Source: an uncultured Ignavibacteriota bacterium (GTDB lineage: Bacteria > Bacteroidota > Ignavibacteria > Tepidaquicellales > Tepidaquicellaceae). Taken from it: a DNA stretch of 24,104 nucleotides. Below the pieces are notes generated by a model, which saw only the letters and a list, made by a program, of their open reading frames with translations, was not told the DNA's origin and did not search any database. How positions within the stretch are numbered: the first letter of the stretch is position 1; every line of letters starts with the position of its first letter. Shown here piece by piece: positions 6,023 to 14,306 of this stretch. Location: assembly GCA_937915485.1 (NCBI GenBank), contig CALGII010000215.1, positions 1 through 24,104 on the forward strand. Direction: 5' to 3'. The position numbers were made by a program, and so were the translations under genes.

Positions 6023-8656
6023 ATGAACAGTGAAAGCAGACCTGACCCGGATGAACTGCTGAAACAAATTAAAGATACCGAGCAGAATCATCTTAAGGGG
6101 AAATTAAAAATATATATCGGCATGTGCGCCGGTGTCGGCAAGACATTTTCAATGCTTCAGGATGCCGCTAAAGCTCACGGCAAGGGTATAGACACGTTGA
6201 TCGGTTTTGTCGAAACGCACGGAAGGTCCGAAACCGAATTCCTGCTGTTTTATCTTCCGCAATTGCCCAGAAAAACATTGACATACAAGGGGATTGAGTT
6301 AAACGAATTTGATCTCGATTCTGTTCTTGAAAAAAAACCTAAACTCGTAATTGTTGACGAACTCGCGCACACAAACGCTCCCGGCTCAAGACACACAAAA
6401 AGGTATCTCGATATTCTAGAACTACTCGATAACGGTATAGATGTTTTTACGGCAGTTAACGTACAGCATATCGAAAGCCTTTCCGATACGGTGAGCCGTA
6501 TCACGGGAATCAAAGTAAATGAGACGGTGCCGGATTCAATTATTGAGATCGCCGATGAAATTGAACTTGTTGATATATCTCCGGAAGAACTACTGCAAAG
6601 GCTTTCAGACGGTAAAGTCTATACCGCCGACAAGACCCGCGATGCTGTGGAAAATTTTTTCAGAAAAGGCAATCTCAGCGCCCTGAGAGAATTATCGCTG
6701 AGACTTGCGGCTGATAGGGTAGACAGACAGGTAAGAAATTACATGCAGGTTAATAAAATTCACGGACCCTGGAAATCATCGCAGAGGATTATTATCGGTG
6801 TAAGTTCAAGTCCCGATTCGACCGAATTGATAAGATGGGCAAGGCGGGTCTCGTATACTATGAATGCTTCCTGGGTGGCAGTGCACGTTGAAACACCGGT
6901 TCCGCCTGACGAATACCGCCGGGTTGCGCTGAACAAAAATCTTGAACTTGCGAGGGAACTCGGCGCGGAAGTGATAGTAACTTCTGATGTTGATGTCGTG
7001 AATGGTTTGCTTAGAATTGCAAAAATCGAAAACGCTACGCTTATCGTTATTGGAAAATCACCCAAGAAAAACGTTTTCTCTGCTCCCTTTAAATCCGATA
7101 TCGTAACTCGACTGCTGAACGAAAGCGGTACTATTGATGTGTTCGTCGTATCCGGAAGTTCCGCGAGCGGCAAAGAAAAAAAAAAGATAAGAATGCCCGC
7201 TAGACAGTCCGGCGTCCTTCAGTATCTGGTCTCGGCAGGAATCGTCTTTACTATCGCCTTGCTGCTGTATCCGCTTAGTTCTATAATCGGATATCAGACC
7301 GTTGCGTTGATTCTGCTTCTTGTTGTTACGCTGCTTCCTCTCGCAATGGGACCTGGCCCAGTTCTTCTGGCCGCGTTGCTTTGCCCCGTAATTTGGAATT
7401 ACTTCTTCGTACCGCCGAAGTTTACAATCCTTATCGGTAAAAGCGAGGATATACTTATGTTCTTCTCATTTTTCTTTATTGCTCTCGTTACGGGTGTTCT
7501 TACAACGCGTATAAGGCAGAGGGAAAAAGTAATGAGACAACGAGAGGGACGCGCCGTCGCATTGTATCGTCTGGCAAATGACTTATCTAAAGCAGTTGAT
7601 TTGGAAGAAGTTATTAACGAGTCGGTTAAAAATATTAAGAATTATTTTAATGTTGAGTCATTCATACGGCTTGCGGGATGTGATGGAAAATTGAAATTAA
7701 ATGTTAATGAAAATATCTCTTCAAAAGAACTTAGCGTGGCAGAATGGGTTTACGCTAACTCGAAAAAAGCCGGAAGGTTTACGGATTCCTTGCCTTTTGC
7801 GGAGTATGTTTATTATCCGCTTTCAGGACCAAGGGGCACTTACGGCATTGCTGCCGTCAAGTTTTTCGACAAAGTATCTTTTATGGAACACGAAACCTTG
7901 CTCAAGAATTTCCTTAATCAGACCGGCTCTGCCGTGGAGAGAGAAATTCTTAACGACAGGGCGGGCAAAGCAATGATACTCGAAGAATCCGAGAAACTTT
8001 ACAAAACACTTTTCGACAGTTTGTCACATGAACTAAAAACGCCCATTGCAACAATAATGGGTTCGGTCAGTTTTCTGATCGATAGGAAAAAGGATAGCAA
8101 TGCTTCTGTACAAGAGTTGTATAAAGAAATAAACACGGCTTCCATAAGACTGAATGTTTTGGTAGAGAACCTGCTGGATATGGCAAGACTAGAAAGCGGA
8201 AAACTAGTAGTAAATAAGAAACCGTGTGAAGCCCGGGACCTGATGAATTCCGTTCTGGAAAAACAGGTTATAAAAGAAAACAAAAACCGTATAACAGAGG
8301 ATATACCGGAAAACATGCCGCTCTTCTTCATCGATTTCACTCTGATTGAGCAGGCATTGGTTAATATTATCAGGAATGCGATTGCTTATACTCCATACGA
8401 AACAAAGATTAAACTTCAATTTTCTCATGACGAGTCATATTTATATATAACCGTCTCAGATAACGGTATGGGTGTGCCGGAGCAAGATCTCGACCGTTTG
8501 TTTGACAAGTTTTACAGAATAGAAAGAAAAAACTCCGGCGGCACGGGACTCGGTCTGTCAATTTCGAAGGGGATAATTGATGCTCACAAGGGAACAATAA
8601 ATGCATATAATATGACATCGGGCGGGCTGAAATTTGTCATAAAACTTCCTCGTTGA
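6023..8656 (+). CDS. kdpD: Osmosensitive K+ channel histidine kinase KdpD
   Basis: This 877-residue full-length sensor kinase (E. coli 894) controls kdp expression in response to K+ limitation. Domains in order: KdpD N-terminal domain (~25-235) with Walker A G-M-C-A-G-V-G-K-T at 33-41 and a Walker B-type VIVDELAHTNAPGSRH; universal-stress-protein-like domain (~250-375, IIIGVSSSP and IVIGKS); four-helix DUF4118 membrane domain (~398-495); GAF-like region (~510-640); HisKA with phosphorylated His669 in SHELKTP; and HATPase with N box Asn785, DNGMG at 813-817 and GGTGLGLSI. It therefore has both the cytoplasmic sensory head and a complete kinase core. Its stop overlaps a possible TTG start for kdpE. 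Confidence 0.97.
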   Translation: MNSESRPDPDELLKQIKDTEQNHLKGKLKIYIGMCAGVGKTFSMLQDAAKAHGKGIDTLIGFVETHGRSETEFLLFYLPQLPRKTLTYKGIELNEFDLDSVLEKKPKLVIVDELAHTNAPGSRHTKRYLDILELLDNGIDVFTAVNVQHIESLSDTVSRITGIKVNETVPDSIIEIADEIELVDISPEELLQRLSDGKVYTADKTRDAVENFFRKGNLSALRELSLRLAADRVDRQVRNYMQVNKIHGPWKSSQRIIIGVSSSPDSTELIRWARRVSYTMNASWVAVHVETPVPPDEYRRVALNKNLELARELGAEVIVTSDVDVVNGLLRIAKIENATLIVIGKSPKKNVFSAPFKSDIVTRLLNESGTIDVFVVSGSSASGKEKKKIRMPARQSGVLQYLVSAGIVFTIALLLYPLSSIIGYQTVALILLLVVTLLPLAMGPGPVLLAALLCPVIWNYFFVPPKFTILIGKSEDILMFFSFFFIALVTGVLTTRIRQREKVMRQREGRAVALYRLANDLSKAVDLEEVINESVKNIKNYFNVESFIRLAGCDGKLKLNVNENISSKELSVAEWVYANSKKAGRFTDSLPFAEYVYYPLSGPRGTYGIAAVKFFDKVSFMEHETLLKNFLNQTGSAVEREILNDRAGKAMILEESEKLYKTLFDSLSHELKTPIATIMGSVSFLIDRKKDSNASVQELYKEINTASIRLNVLVENLLDMARLESGKLVVNKKPCEARDLMNSVLEKQVIKENKNRITEDIPENMPLFFIDFTLIEQALVNIIRNAIAYTPYETKIKLQFSHDESYLYITVSDNGMGVPEQDLDRLFDKFYRIERKNSGGTGLGLSISKGIIDAHKGTINAYNMTSGGLKFVIKLPR

Positions 8657-8661
8657 ACTGT

Positions 8662-9345
8662 ATGAATGAAAACATTCTCGTAATAGACGATGAAATTCAA
8701 ATAAGACGGCTGCTCAAAATCAGTCTTGAAGATTCAGGATACAAAGTCTTTCTTGCGGGTAACGCAAAAGAAGGTCTGCAGGAATCCGTAAACTGCAGAC
8801 CATCGCTGATTTTACTCGATCTGGGCCTGCCGGACGAAGACGGATTGAGCGTTATGAAAAAAATCCGTGAATTTTCGGAGACGCCTGTAATAGTATTGTC
8901 GGTAAGGAATTCAGAAAAAGACATCGTCTCCGCTCTCGATACGGGTTCGAATGATTATATAACCAAACCCTTCAATACGGGCGAACTTCTCGCGAGAATC
9001 CGCGCCTGTCTGAGGCTGTATAAGCCGGAGCAAAAAATTCCACAGTTTATAAACGGAAATCTTGAAGTGGATTTTTCCACGAGAGAAGTAAAGGTAAGCG
9101 GCAAAATTGTAAAATTGACATCAACGGAGTTTTCCCTTCTCGCCCTTTTCATTAGAAACTCAGGTAAGGTTATAACTCACGGATATATACTGAAAGAGGT
9201 CTGGGGCAAACCTTTTTCCGATGAAGTCCAGTACCTTAGAGTTTATGTCGCTCAGTTAAGAAAAAAACTCGAATCGAATCCGTCAAATCCTGAAATGTTT
9301 ATTACTGAATCAGGCATCGGCTACAGGATGAAAATAAAAGAATAG
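8662..9345 (+). CDS. kdpE: Kdp operon response regulator KdpE
   Basis: OmpR/PhoB-type response regulator, 227 residues from ATG 8662 (E. coli 225). The receiver domain has the acidic pair D9-D10, phospho-acceptor Asp53 in LLDLGLPDEDGL and the conserved Lys in YITKPF. The C-terminal winged helix carries LTSTEFSLLALF, VQYLRVYVAQLRKKLE and FITESGIGYRM, close to the E. coli KdpE pattern. An in-frame TTG at 8653 overlaps the kdpD stop and would add three residues. I prefer the ATG because receiver domains normally begin a few residues before I-L-V-I-D-D. Phosphorylated KdpE should activate the operon that contains it. Confidence 0.96.
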   Translation: MNENILVIDDEIQIRRLLKISLEDSGYKVFLAGNAKEGLQESVNCRPSLILLDLGLPDEDGLSVMKKIREFSETPVIVLSVRNSEKDIVSALDTGSNDYITKPFNTGELLARIRACLRLYKPEQKIPQFINGNLEVDFSTREVKVSGKIVKLTSTEFSLLALFIRNSGKVITHGYILKEVWGKPFSDEVQYLRVYVAQLRKKLESNPSNPEMFITESGIGYRMKIKE

Positions 9346-9547
9346 ATTGAATAAATTAATTAAATTCTCGGAATATAATTTTAATTATCTATTTTCGCAT
9401 TTGCTGTTTTAATCCGGAACACCCGGAATTAATTTTGGTCTCAAAAATTGTTTGACGTCGGAAAATTTCACAAAACACAACGCCCCCAAATTGAAATAAA
9501 GATTTCGGGAATATTAATCGGAATTAAATTCAGTAATATTTTTATAC
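9346..9547. other. 202-bp convergent intergenic region after kdpE
   Basis: The region lies between the stops of kdpE (plus) and the small membrane protein (minus). The only structure I see is a weak stem at 9413-9427 (TCCGG-AACAC-CCGGA) followed within a few bases by AATTTT. It could be a poor terminator for the kdp operon. No gene is supported. Confidence 0.3.
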
Positions 9548-9775
9548 TCAGAATTTTTTTCTCAGTATCCAGAGAATAATTCCCGCAATAATAAGAATAA
9601 TAGTGCTTACAGGCGTGAATGCGCATACAGCCTTATAACCGAGCATGCAGGCGTTCTCAATATTGCTGCACGGAATAAGCGTAATTACGGCGCCAAGAAT
9701 ACAAAGCACTGAAAGGATTGTAAGTAAGAGATTCGGTTTTTTTACAGTGTCGTTGTTTTTGGATTCTGCAGACAT
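9548..9775 (-). CDS. Small conserved two-helix membrane protein
   Basis: 75 residues from ATG 9775, with GGAG about 10 bases upstream. Two hydrophobic segments, ~16-35 and ~53-72, flank a loop with three Cys (36, 43, 51) in the pattern I-P-C-S-N...C-M-L-G-Y-K-A-V-C-A-F-T-P-x-S-T. The end L-R-K-K-F is basic. I have a memory of short bacterial and archaeal hypothetical proteins sharing the LGYK-x-x-C-x-F-x-P-x-S-T motif, but cannot name the family. Function is unknown. It faces kdpE and stands alone, so a role in K+ transport is not implied by position. Confidence 0.75.
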   Translation of the reverse strand: MSAESKNNDTVKKPNLLLTILSVLCILGAVITLIPCSNIENACMLGYKAVCAFTPVSTIILIIAGIILWILRKKF

Positions 9776-9867
9776 TTTATTTCTCCTATTTTTTTACTAA
9801 TATTACTTAAATTATAAAAATTATTATCAAAAAGACAATCCTTTTTATTTGTATATTAATGACTTAA

Positions 9868-10281
9868 ATGAAACATTTGTATATATATCTTCTTATTCTT
9901 CTGCTCTCTTCCGCCGGATGCGGTAATAGGGCGAGAGAGTATCAAAATACCGGGAACGAAACGCTTCCAGGTGAACTTAAACTTCCTCCAGATTATCCCC
10001 CGGAGTTCAAAATATTTAATGACGGAAAAATATTGTCCGTCAATATTACAAAAGAAGGAACTGAGATAATGTTCAGTTCGGAATCTGACCGGCAATTGAT
10101 TTTAGAGCGCTGCAGAGTTGCGGCACTTGAATCCGGTTACGTCGAACAGAGCACGGGAAAGGAAAGTGAAATAAATATTAAGTTGTCATTTTTTAACGAA
10201 AGGGAAAATAAAAAGGTGTCAGTAACTTTAACTCCGAGCAGTGGAGGAACGAAGACACTGGTTACGTTCGTATATAAGTAA
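9868..10281 (+). CDS. Small putative lipoprotein
   Basis: 137 residues from ATG 9868. The N-terminus is a lipoprotein signal: MKHLY, a Leu/Ile-rich core and S-A-G-C with Cys18 as the likely lipidated residue. The mature part has a linker with P-P-D-Y-P-P-E, then an alternating strand/helix pattern (ILSVNIT, a Leu/Arg helix ESDRQLILERCRVAALESGY, INIKLSFFN, VSVTLTP, TLVTFVYK) suggesting one small alpha/beta domain. I do not recognise the family. No Shine-Dalgarno site is evident. A strong hairpin terminator begins at the stop codon. It is divergent from the small membrane protein, with a 92-base region between their starts. Confidence 0.8.
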   Translation: MKHLYIYLLILLLSSAGCGNRAREYQNTGNETLPGELKLPPDYPPEFKIFNDGKILSVNITKEGTEIMFSSESDRQLILERCRVAALESGYVEQSTGKESEINIKLSFFNERENKKVSVTLTPSSGGTKTLVTFVYK

Positions 10282-10310
10282 AAGGCTGTCCGCGAGCGAA
10301 CAGCCTTTTT
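10280..10310. terminator. Bidirectional rho-independent terminator
   Basis: Stem AAAAGGCTGT (10280-10289) pairs with ACAGCCTTTT (10300-10309) around a 10-base loop, with T runs at both ends. It ends the lipoprotein gene and probably also the convergent T9SS gene whose stop is at 10340. Confidence 0.85.
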
Positions 10311-10339
10311 CCGTCATTCAAGTAAACCAAAAGGAGTCC

Positions 10340-12184
10340 TTACTTAACCAACATCATCTTTCTTACTGAAGTGAAATTGCCTGCGTTTATCCTGTAGAAA
10401 TAAACGCCGCTTGAAAATTTCTGCGCGTTGAATTCGATAATATACTTGCCGGCATTTAATCTTTCATTAACCGGTTTTGCGGCTTCCCTGCCCGTAATAT
10501 CGTAAACAACAAGCGTTACAAACTCGTCCTTTGGTATGCTGAATGTTATCGATGTTTTTGGATTAAATGGATTCGGAAAATTCTGTTCAAGATCGTATTT
10601 ATCGGCGGAGCCTATGGGATTCCTTATTCCCGTAGGAAGATTCTCCGCGTCAAACCAGCAATCTGTCGGTCCCGACCCTGCATAAGAGACGTCAGCCATT
10701 TGAATCACGTTGCCCCTGAAAATTGCAATAACCGGCTGCGTCGTGCCTGATGAATAAACACTATTAATTTTGTATGCAAGTTCCCCGTTGCTCATATTTC
10801 CCGGGAATCCTCTTCTAACATTCACCGAGTCCGCAGAGGTTGTAAAGACTGCGGCAAAGCAGGCGTTCGTAGTAAGGGTATCTGAAGTTACACAAGTGAA
10901 GAAACCATTGTCCGATGAATGCGGGTCGAGCGATGCATCGACAGACCAGGTTGTGCCGTCGTTTAATGAATAGGAATACAGGCACTCTCCGTTCTTTACA
11001 TACGATACAAGTATCTGACGGGGCCGGGAATACTGGGTCTGTCGTACTGTCAGAGAAGGTCTTCTGTAAACCCCGGTCGCGGAGGTAAGATAATTTATAT
11101 CCGTCGGAGCGGATGGAGTCCACGTTGCTGTGAATATTCTAATGTCCATGTCGGATGTTCCGAATCTTCTTTCGACAGCGATGTAAACAGAATCGCTATA
11201 AACATTCTGAGATCTTTTAAAGCATGCGGAAGGATAAAAATCTCCCTGGTATCCCGTGTATACTCCGTTTAGAGTAGCACCCGTATGAGCCAAACCCCAG
11301 TTCGTAGAGCGGAATAACTGCATCGTCTTGGTGCTGTCACCGTTATTGGAATATTCGCCCGCTACACAGCCTATGTAAGTAGATGCATCATAATACCAGC
11401 CGTCGCTAACAGCGGAAACATAACAGAATTTTCTTCCCGTGAGAGGCGTTGCAAGCGTGTGGAATCTGTAATCATCATTCCACGAACGGGGTCTGAAAGA
11501 AAAGAGGTACAGTCCGGCGTCATTAGCGTCGACTCCGGAGCCGTATGTGTAATAGCAGGAAATTCTTATTGAATCGTTTACACTTCCCTTTCTGTCAACG
11601 GACATCGATACGGACGAAAATGTGCCCGATCCCTGCAGACCGCCGACACCTGTCCAGGTCAATCCTGAATTCGTTGATCTGTAAAAATAAATGTAATGTG
11701 TAAGTCCTGCGGTTGAATCCGTACAAAGCGCTAAATATAGCCTGCCGTCTTTGCCGTATTTGAGGTCTATAGTTCTCCTGTTTCCGTCGGTCGAATAATA
11801 TCCTCCGACTTTCCCTGCCCTTATCAGAACATCATTTGAAACCCAGTCCGGGCTGAAAGGAGGCATGGAAGGAGGACCCACAGCCGTCACGCCGTTGGAT
11901 TGATTGTTCCGGGATTTAAAAATACCCGGTGTGTATTTTTCGATTTCACCCTGTATCCGCTCTGCTTCCGTGAAATCCTCTTTTTGTCTTGCCTGTTCCA
12001 GTTGAACATAAAGTTCGTAAGGAACATTGATACTGACCTTGTTTTGCTCGTACGCCAATTCGCTTGCGGTGATTCCGTGTAGTCTGTTTGATGTTGTAAT
12101 AGTATTTGGACCTATATCAGTCTGCGCCGCAAGAAATCCTGTCATCAGGATAAATAACAAGGTAAGTGCAAATTTGAGTCTCAT
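10340..12184 (-). CDS. T9SS-exported protein with sialidase/BNR-like propeller and N-terminal coiled coil
   Basis: 614 residues from ATG 12184, chosen because AAGGAG lies six bases upstream and a signal peptide follows at once (MRLKFALTLL...F-L-A-A-Q). An in-frame TTG at 12220 would put 12 extra residues before it. Residues ~50-85 form a charged helix (L-E-Q-A-R-Q-K-E-D-F-T-E-A-E-R-I-Q-G-E-I) resembling a UVR-type motif. From ~105 a beta-rich region with an Asp-box (YRSTNSGLTW) and repeated aromatic strands suggests a sialidase-like propeller; catalytic residues could not be assigned. The last ~83 residues are the T9SS type A sorting domain (LEQNFPNPFNP... ending M-M-L-V-K). The protein should be exported to the cell surface or medium. 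Substrate unknown. Confidence 0.85.
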   Translation of the reverse strand: MRLKFALTLLFILMTGFLAAQTDIGPNTITTSNRLHGITASELAYEQNKVSINVPYELYVQLEQARQKEDFTEAERIQGEIEKYTPGIFKSRNNQSNGVTAVGPPSMPPFSPDWVSNDVLIRAGKVGGYYSTDGNRRTIDLKYGKDGRLYLALCTDSTAGLTHYIYFYRSTNSGLTWTGVGGLQGSGTFSSVSMSVDRKGSVNDSIRISCYYTYGSGVDANDAGLYLFSFRPRSWNDDYRFHTLATPLTGRKFCYVSAVSDGWYYDASTYIGCVAGEYSNNGDSTKTMQLFRSTNWGLAHTGATLNGVYTGYQGDFYPSACFKRSQNVYSDSVYIAVERRFGTSDMDIRIFTATWTPSAPTDINYLTSATGVYRRPSLTVRQTQYSRPRQILVSYVKNGECLYSYSLNDGTTWSVDASLDPHSSDNGFFTCVTSDTLTTNACFAAVFTTSADSVNVRRGFPGNMSNGELAYKINSVYSSGTTQPVIAIFRGNVIQMADVSYAGSGPTDCWFDAENLPTGIRNPIGSADKYDLEQNFPNPFNPKTSITFSIPKDEFVTLVVYDITGREAAKPVNERLNAGKYIIEFNAQKFSSGVYFYRINAGNFTSVRKMMLVK

Positions 12185-12437
12185 ATGTATCTCCTTTTGA
12201 TTAAGAATGAAAAGAATCAAAATCTACAGTGGAGTCTTTATCGTGTTTATACAGATGAGTTTGTGTTTTACAGAATTCTCCTTACTGGAAATTAAAAAAT
12301 TTAATTTCAAATGTAAATAATTATTTTGCTTAAAAATAAGCCGTATTTAATGTTTTCTGAAAAACCGTGATAAACAGGTGTGGATTTTTAAATTATTATG
12401 TATATTTTAAATATTCATTTAATATTTGTACGGCATT
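12185..12437. promoter_or_regulatory. Divergent AT-rich promoter region
   Basis: About 250 bases separate the starts of the T9SS propeller gene (minus) and the zinc-ribbon gene (plus). A TTTG at 12325-12328 is followed 19 bases later by TAATGTTT, near but not equal to the Bacteroidetes -33/-7 promoter form TTTG...TAnnTTTG. I do not call it as a promoter. Confidence 0.3.
12191..12196 (-). promoter_or_regulatory. Ribosome binding site AAGGAG deciding the start of the upstream-most T9SS gene
   Basis: AAGGAG on the minus strand lies six bases before ATG 12184. It supports that start over the in-frame TTG at 12220. Confidence 0.75.
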
Positions 12438-12767
12438 ATGGACGAAGAACTATTTTATTGTTCCTCCTGCGGCAAGGAGGTAAACGCCAACGACAAAGTC
12501 TGCAAAAACTGCGGAGCGGTATTGGACGAAATAATTGACGAAGGCGATATGGATGTTGAAACCGCCGCCGTTTTTTATTCAGATGTCGAAGCAGAAATTG
12601 CAAAAGAACGCCTCGAAGAAGCAGGAATTGAATGCTACCTTTCCGGAAGCAGCGACGGCTCTATGCGTCCCTCTCTCGCATTTTCGCAGGGTATTAATCT
12701 GATGGTGATGAAAAAAGATTTAGAAAAAGCAGTAGAATACCTGAAGGGTTTAAACATAATAGAATAA
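12438..12767 (+). CDS. Zinc-ribbon protein with DUF2007-like signal-transducing domain
   Basis: 109 residues from ATG 12438; an in-frame TTG at 12426 is possible but less likely. The N-terminus is a zinc ribbon with two Cys pairs, C8-S-S-C11-G and C22-K-N-C25-G. After an acidic linker the C-terminal ~65 residues (VETAAVFYSDVEAEIAKERLEEAGIECYL... then NLMVMKKDLEKAVEYLKGL) match the pattern of DUF2007, a small ferredoxin-like fold described as a putative prokaryotic signal transducer. It should be cytoplasmic because no signal peptide is visible. Its partner is unknown. It lies alone, divergent from the preceding gene and convergent with the DinB-fold gene. Confidence 0.85.
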   Translation: MDEELFYCSSCGKEVNANDKVCKNCGAVLDEIIDEGDMDVETAAVFYSDVEAEIAKERLEEAGIECYLSGSSDGSMRPSLAFSQGINLMVMKKDLEKAVEYLKGLNIIE

Positions 12768-12770
12768 AAA

Positions 12771-12792
12771 AAGCGGCTCACAGGAGCCGCTT
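12771..12792 (-). terminator. Hairpin terminator of the DinB-fold gene
   Basis: AAGCGGCTC (12771-12779), loop ACAG, GAGCCGCTT (12784-12792). On the minus strand the stem is followed by seven T, so it serves the minus-strand gene ending at 12822. On the plus strand no T run follows, so it would be a weak terminator for the zinc-ribbon gene. Confidence 0.8.
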
Positions 12793-12821
12793 AAAAAGTT
12801 CTGCCGATACCCTTTACATAA

Positions 12822-13325
12822 TCACATTCCCGTCTTATCGTCAGCCGTCGGTCCGTATACTCCCGGAAGGGGGATGTCAAGTAGCCTTAGATAAACACCG
12901 AGTTGCGCCCTGTGATGTATCAGATGATTAAGCGACATTCCTCTTATCACTTCTTCCTTGCAGAGCGTAAAATAAACTGTGTCTCCGTTTTTAAGCGTCC
13001 ACCCTTTCTTCATTTCAGTGTCGCTGCATCCCTTTAGAGCGTCTTCGGCTTTTTTTACCGATTTATCGAATTTTGAAAGAAGTTCATCGTTTGATTTTGC
13101 ATCTTCAATCTTGTAATCTGATTTTGCGAAATCAAGTTCATCGGTTGTGACAGTGGTTTCGAGCCAGAACGGGATTTCCGCAACGTGCGTCGCGAGGTGA
13201 GCCAAGGGCATGCTCTTTTCGTGCGGTTTCCAGTCCGGTTTATCAAAAGGTACTCTTTCCAGGATCTTTCTTGTCGATGCGGCTTCCTGCTTAAGTTCCG
13301 CGAGAAATTTTTCTGCGATTGTCAT
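12822..13325 (-). CDS. DinB-family metal-binding protein
   Basis: 167 residues from ATG 13325. The helical pattern and the three spaced His residues fit the DinB/YfiT four-helix bundle: H47 (in LATHVAEIP), H134 and H138 (in LNHLIHHRAQLGVYLR), which together normally bind a divalent metal. The ending DIPLPGVYGPTADD is also typical of this family. Members include thiol S-transferases and proteins of unknown activity, so no reaction is assigned. It is likely cytoplasmic. It is unrelated to the secreted proteins around it and has its own terminator. Confidence 0.9.
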   Translation of the reverse strand: MTIAEKFLAELKQEAASTRKILERVPFDKPDWKPHEKSMPLAHLATHVAEIPFWLETTVTTDELDFAKSDYKIEDAKSNDELLSKFDKSVKKAEDALKGCSDTEMKKGWTLKNGDTVYFTLCKEEVIRGMSLNHLIHHRAQLGVYLRLLDIPLPGVYGPTADDKTGM

Positions 13326-13454
13326 GCTGTTGTTTTTAATTTTTTTGAATACATGCTTTATAATTTATGCCATATTAAAATATGGTATTTATCGGGTAAT
13401 GTCAAGTATAATACTTCTTTCTGTTTCCGTCTAAGAAATTCCGCCTCATTGAAC

Positions 13455-14306
13455 TTATTTCAATAGTGTCATTTTCCTTGTTGCGGAAACGCTGCCTGCT
13501 GACGATAATACATAAAAATACATGCCCGAAGGGTATTTTGAACCGTCGAAAGTAACCTCGTATTTTCCCGGATTCAGATTTCCGTTAACAAGAACGCTGA
13601 CTTCTTTTCCGAGCATATCGTAAACAGCAAGGCGGATACTGTTGATGCCGGTTATTGAATTGCTGTTCAATGCGGGTACGGAGAACCTTATTTTAGTCTC
13701 CGGATTAAACGGGTTAGGATAGTTTTGTTCGAGTGTGAAGTCTGACGCGGCGGAAGTTATGTTCCTGATGTCGATTGAACTCGTTATTGAAATAACCCTG
13801 TCGGCCGCGAAGTTCCACATATCCCCGTTATCGGTCGTGTCGTGATTAACCGAATTCGCGGTAGCGTAAAGAGTATCGAAACTTCCCGGAGTGTTCGGAG
13901 CAATATATTTGTAAATAAAAATTACGGTGTCAAGTAACGGCTGTTTCGGAAATCTGTGAGTAAGTTCAAAAACGTTTGCCGAGGCGAGAACTCTCTTCAA
14001 CGTTGTATCAGAGGAAGATAAAATGACAGAGCCGTTAGCCGCGGATATGTCAATACCCGCTCTGACGAGGGGTCCGCCCGTTATCCTTACCTTGTATTCG
14101 ACCGTGTCCCCCGCTCGGACGCTCGAAGGTCCATCAATTAACGCATTTACCTGAGGGCTTGCCGAGAATCCGTGGCAGGTGCATCCCTCGGTGTTTCCGC
14201 GCCGCCTCGTAAGGTTAACGAAACCGTCATCGAACGCTTTAAGCGTCTCGAAAACCAGAGCCGATAAAAAAACTACGGCTGATGCAAATAGAAAAATTTT
14301 CTTCAT
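13455..14306 (-). CDS. T9SS-exported Reeler-like protein with C-x-C-H motif
   Basis: 283 residues from ATG 14306. A signal peptide (~1-24) is followed by R-R-R-G-N-T-E-G-C-T-C-H-G with Cys42, Cys44 and His45. Then comes a beta domain with V-R-A-G-D-T-V-E-Y and a G-I-D-I-S-A-A-N-G segment. This resembles the Reeler-like 'choice-of-anchor V' family of Bacteroidota, whose members usually begin with a C-x-x-C-H-G motif. Here only one residue separates the Cys residues. The last ~90 residues are the T9SS sorting domain (LEQNYPNPFNP... M-T-L-L-K), with an extra ~9-residue Asn/Ser/Ile-rich insertion after its first strand. The start codon overlaps the stop of the upstream propeller gene (TAATG), indicating coupled translation. 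Confidence 0.85.
   Translation of the reverse strand: MKKIFLFASAVVFLSALVFETLKAFDDGFVNLTRRRGNTEGCTCHGFSASPQVNALIDGPSSVRAGDTVEYKVRITGGPLVRAGIDISAANGSVILSSSDTTLKRVLASANVFELTHRFPKQPLLDTVIFIYKYIAPNTPGSFDTLYATANSVNHDTTDNGDMWNFAADRVISITSSIDIRNITSAASDFTLEQNYPNPFNPETKIRFSVPALNSNSITGINSIRLAVYDMLGKEVSVLVNGNLNPGKYEVTFDGSKYPSGMYFYVLSSAGSVSATRKMTLLK

Noticed and set aside
9413..9430. Terminator for the kdp operon
   Set aside because: The stem is only five pairs and the T run is short and displaced; kept only as a note in the intergenic entry.
12325..12355. Bacteroidetes-type promoter TTTG-19-TAATGTTT
   Set aside because: The -7 element deviates from TAnnTTTG and the distance to the start codon is not diagnostic.
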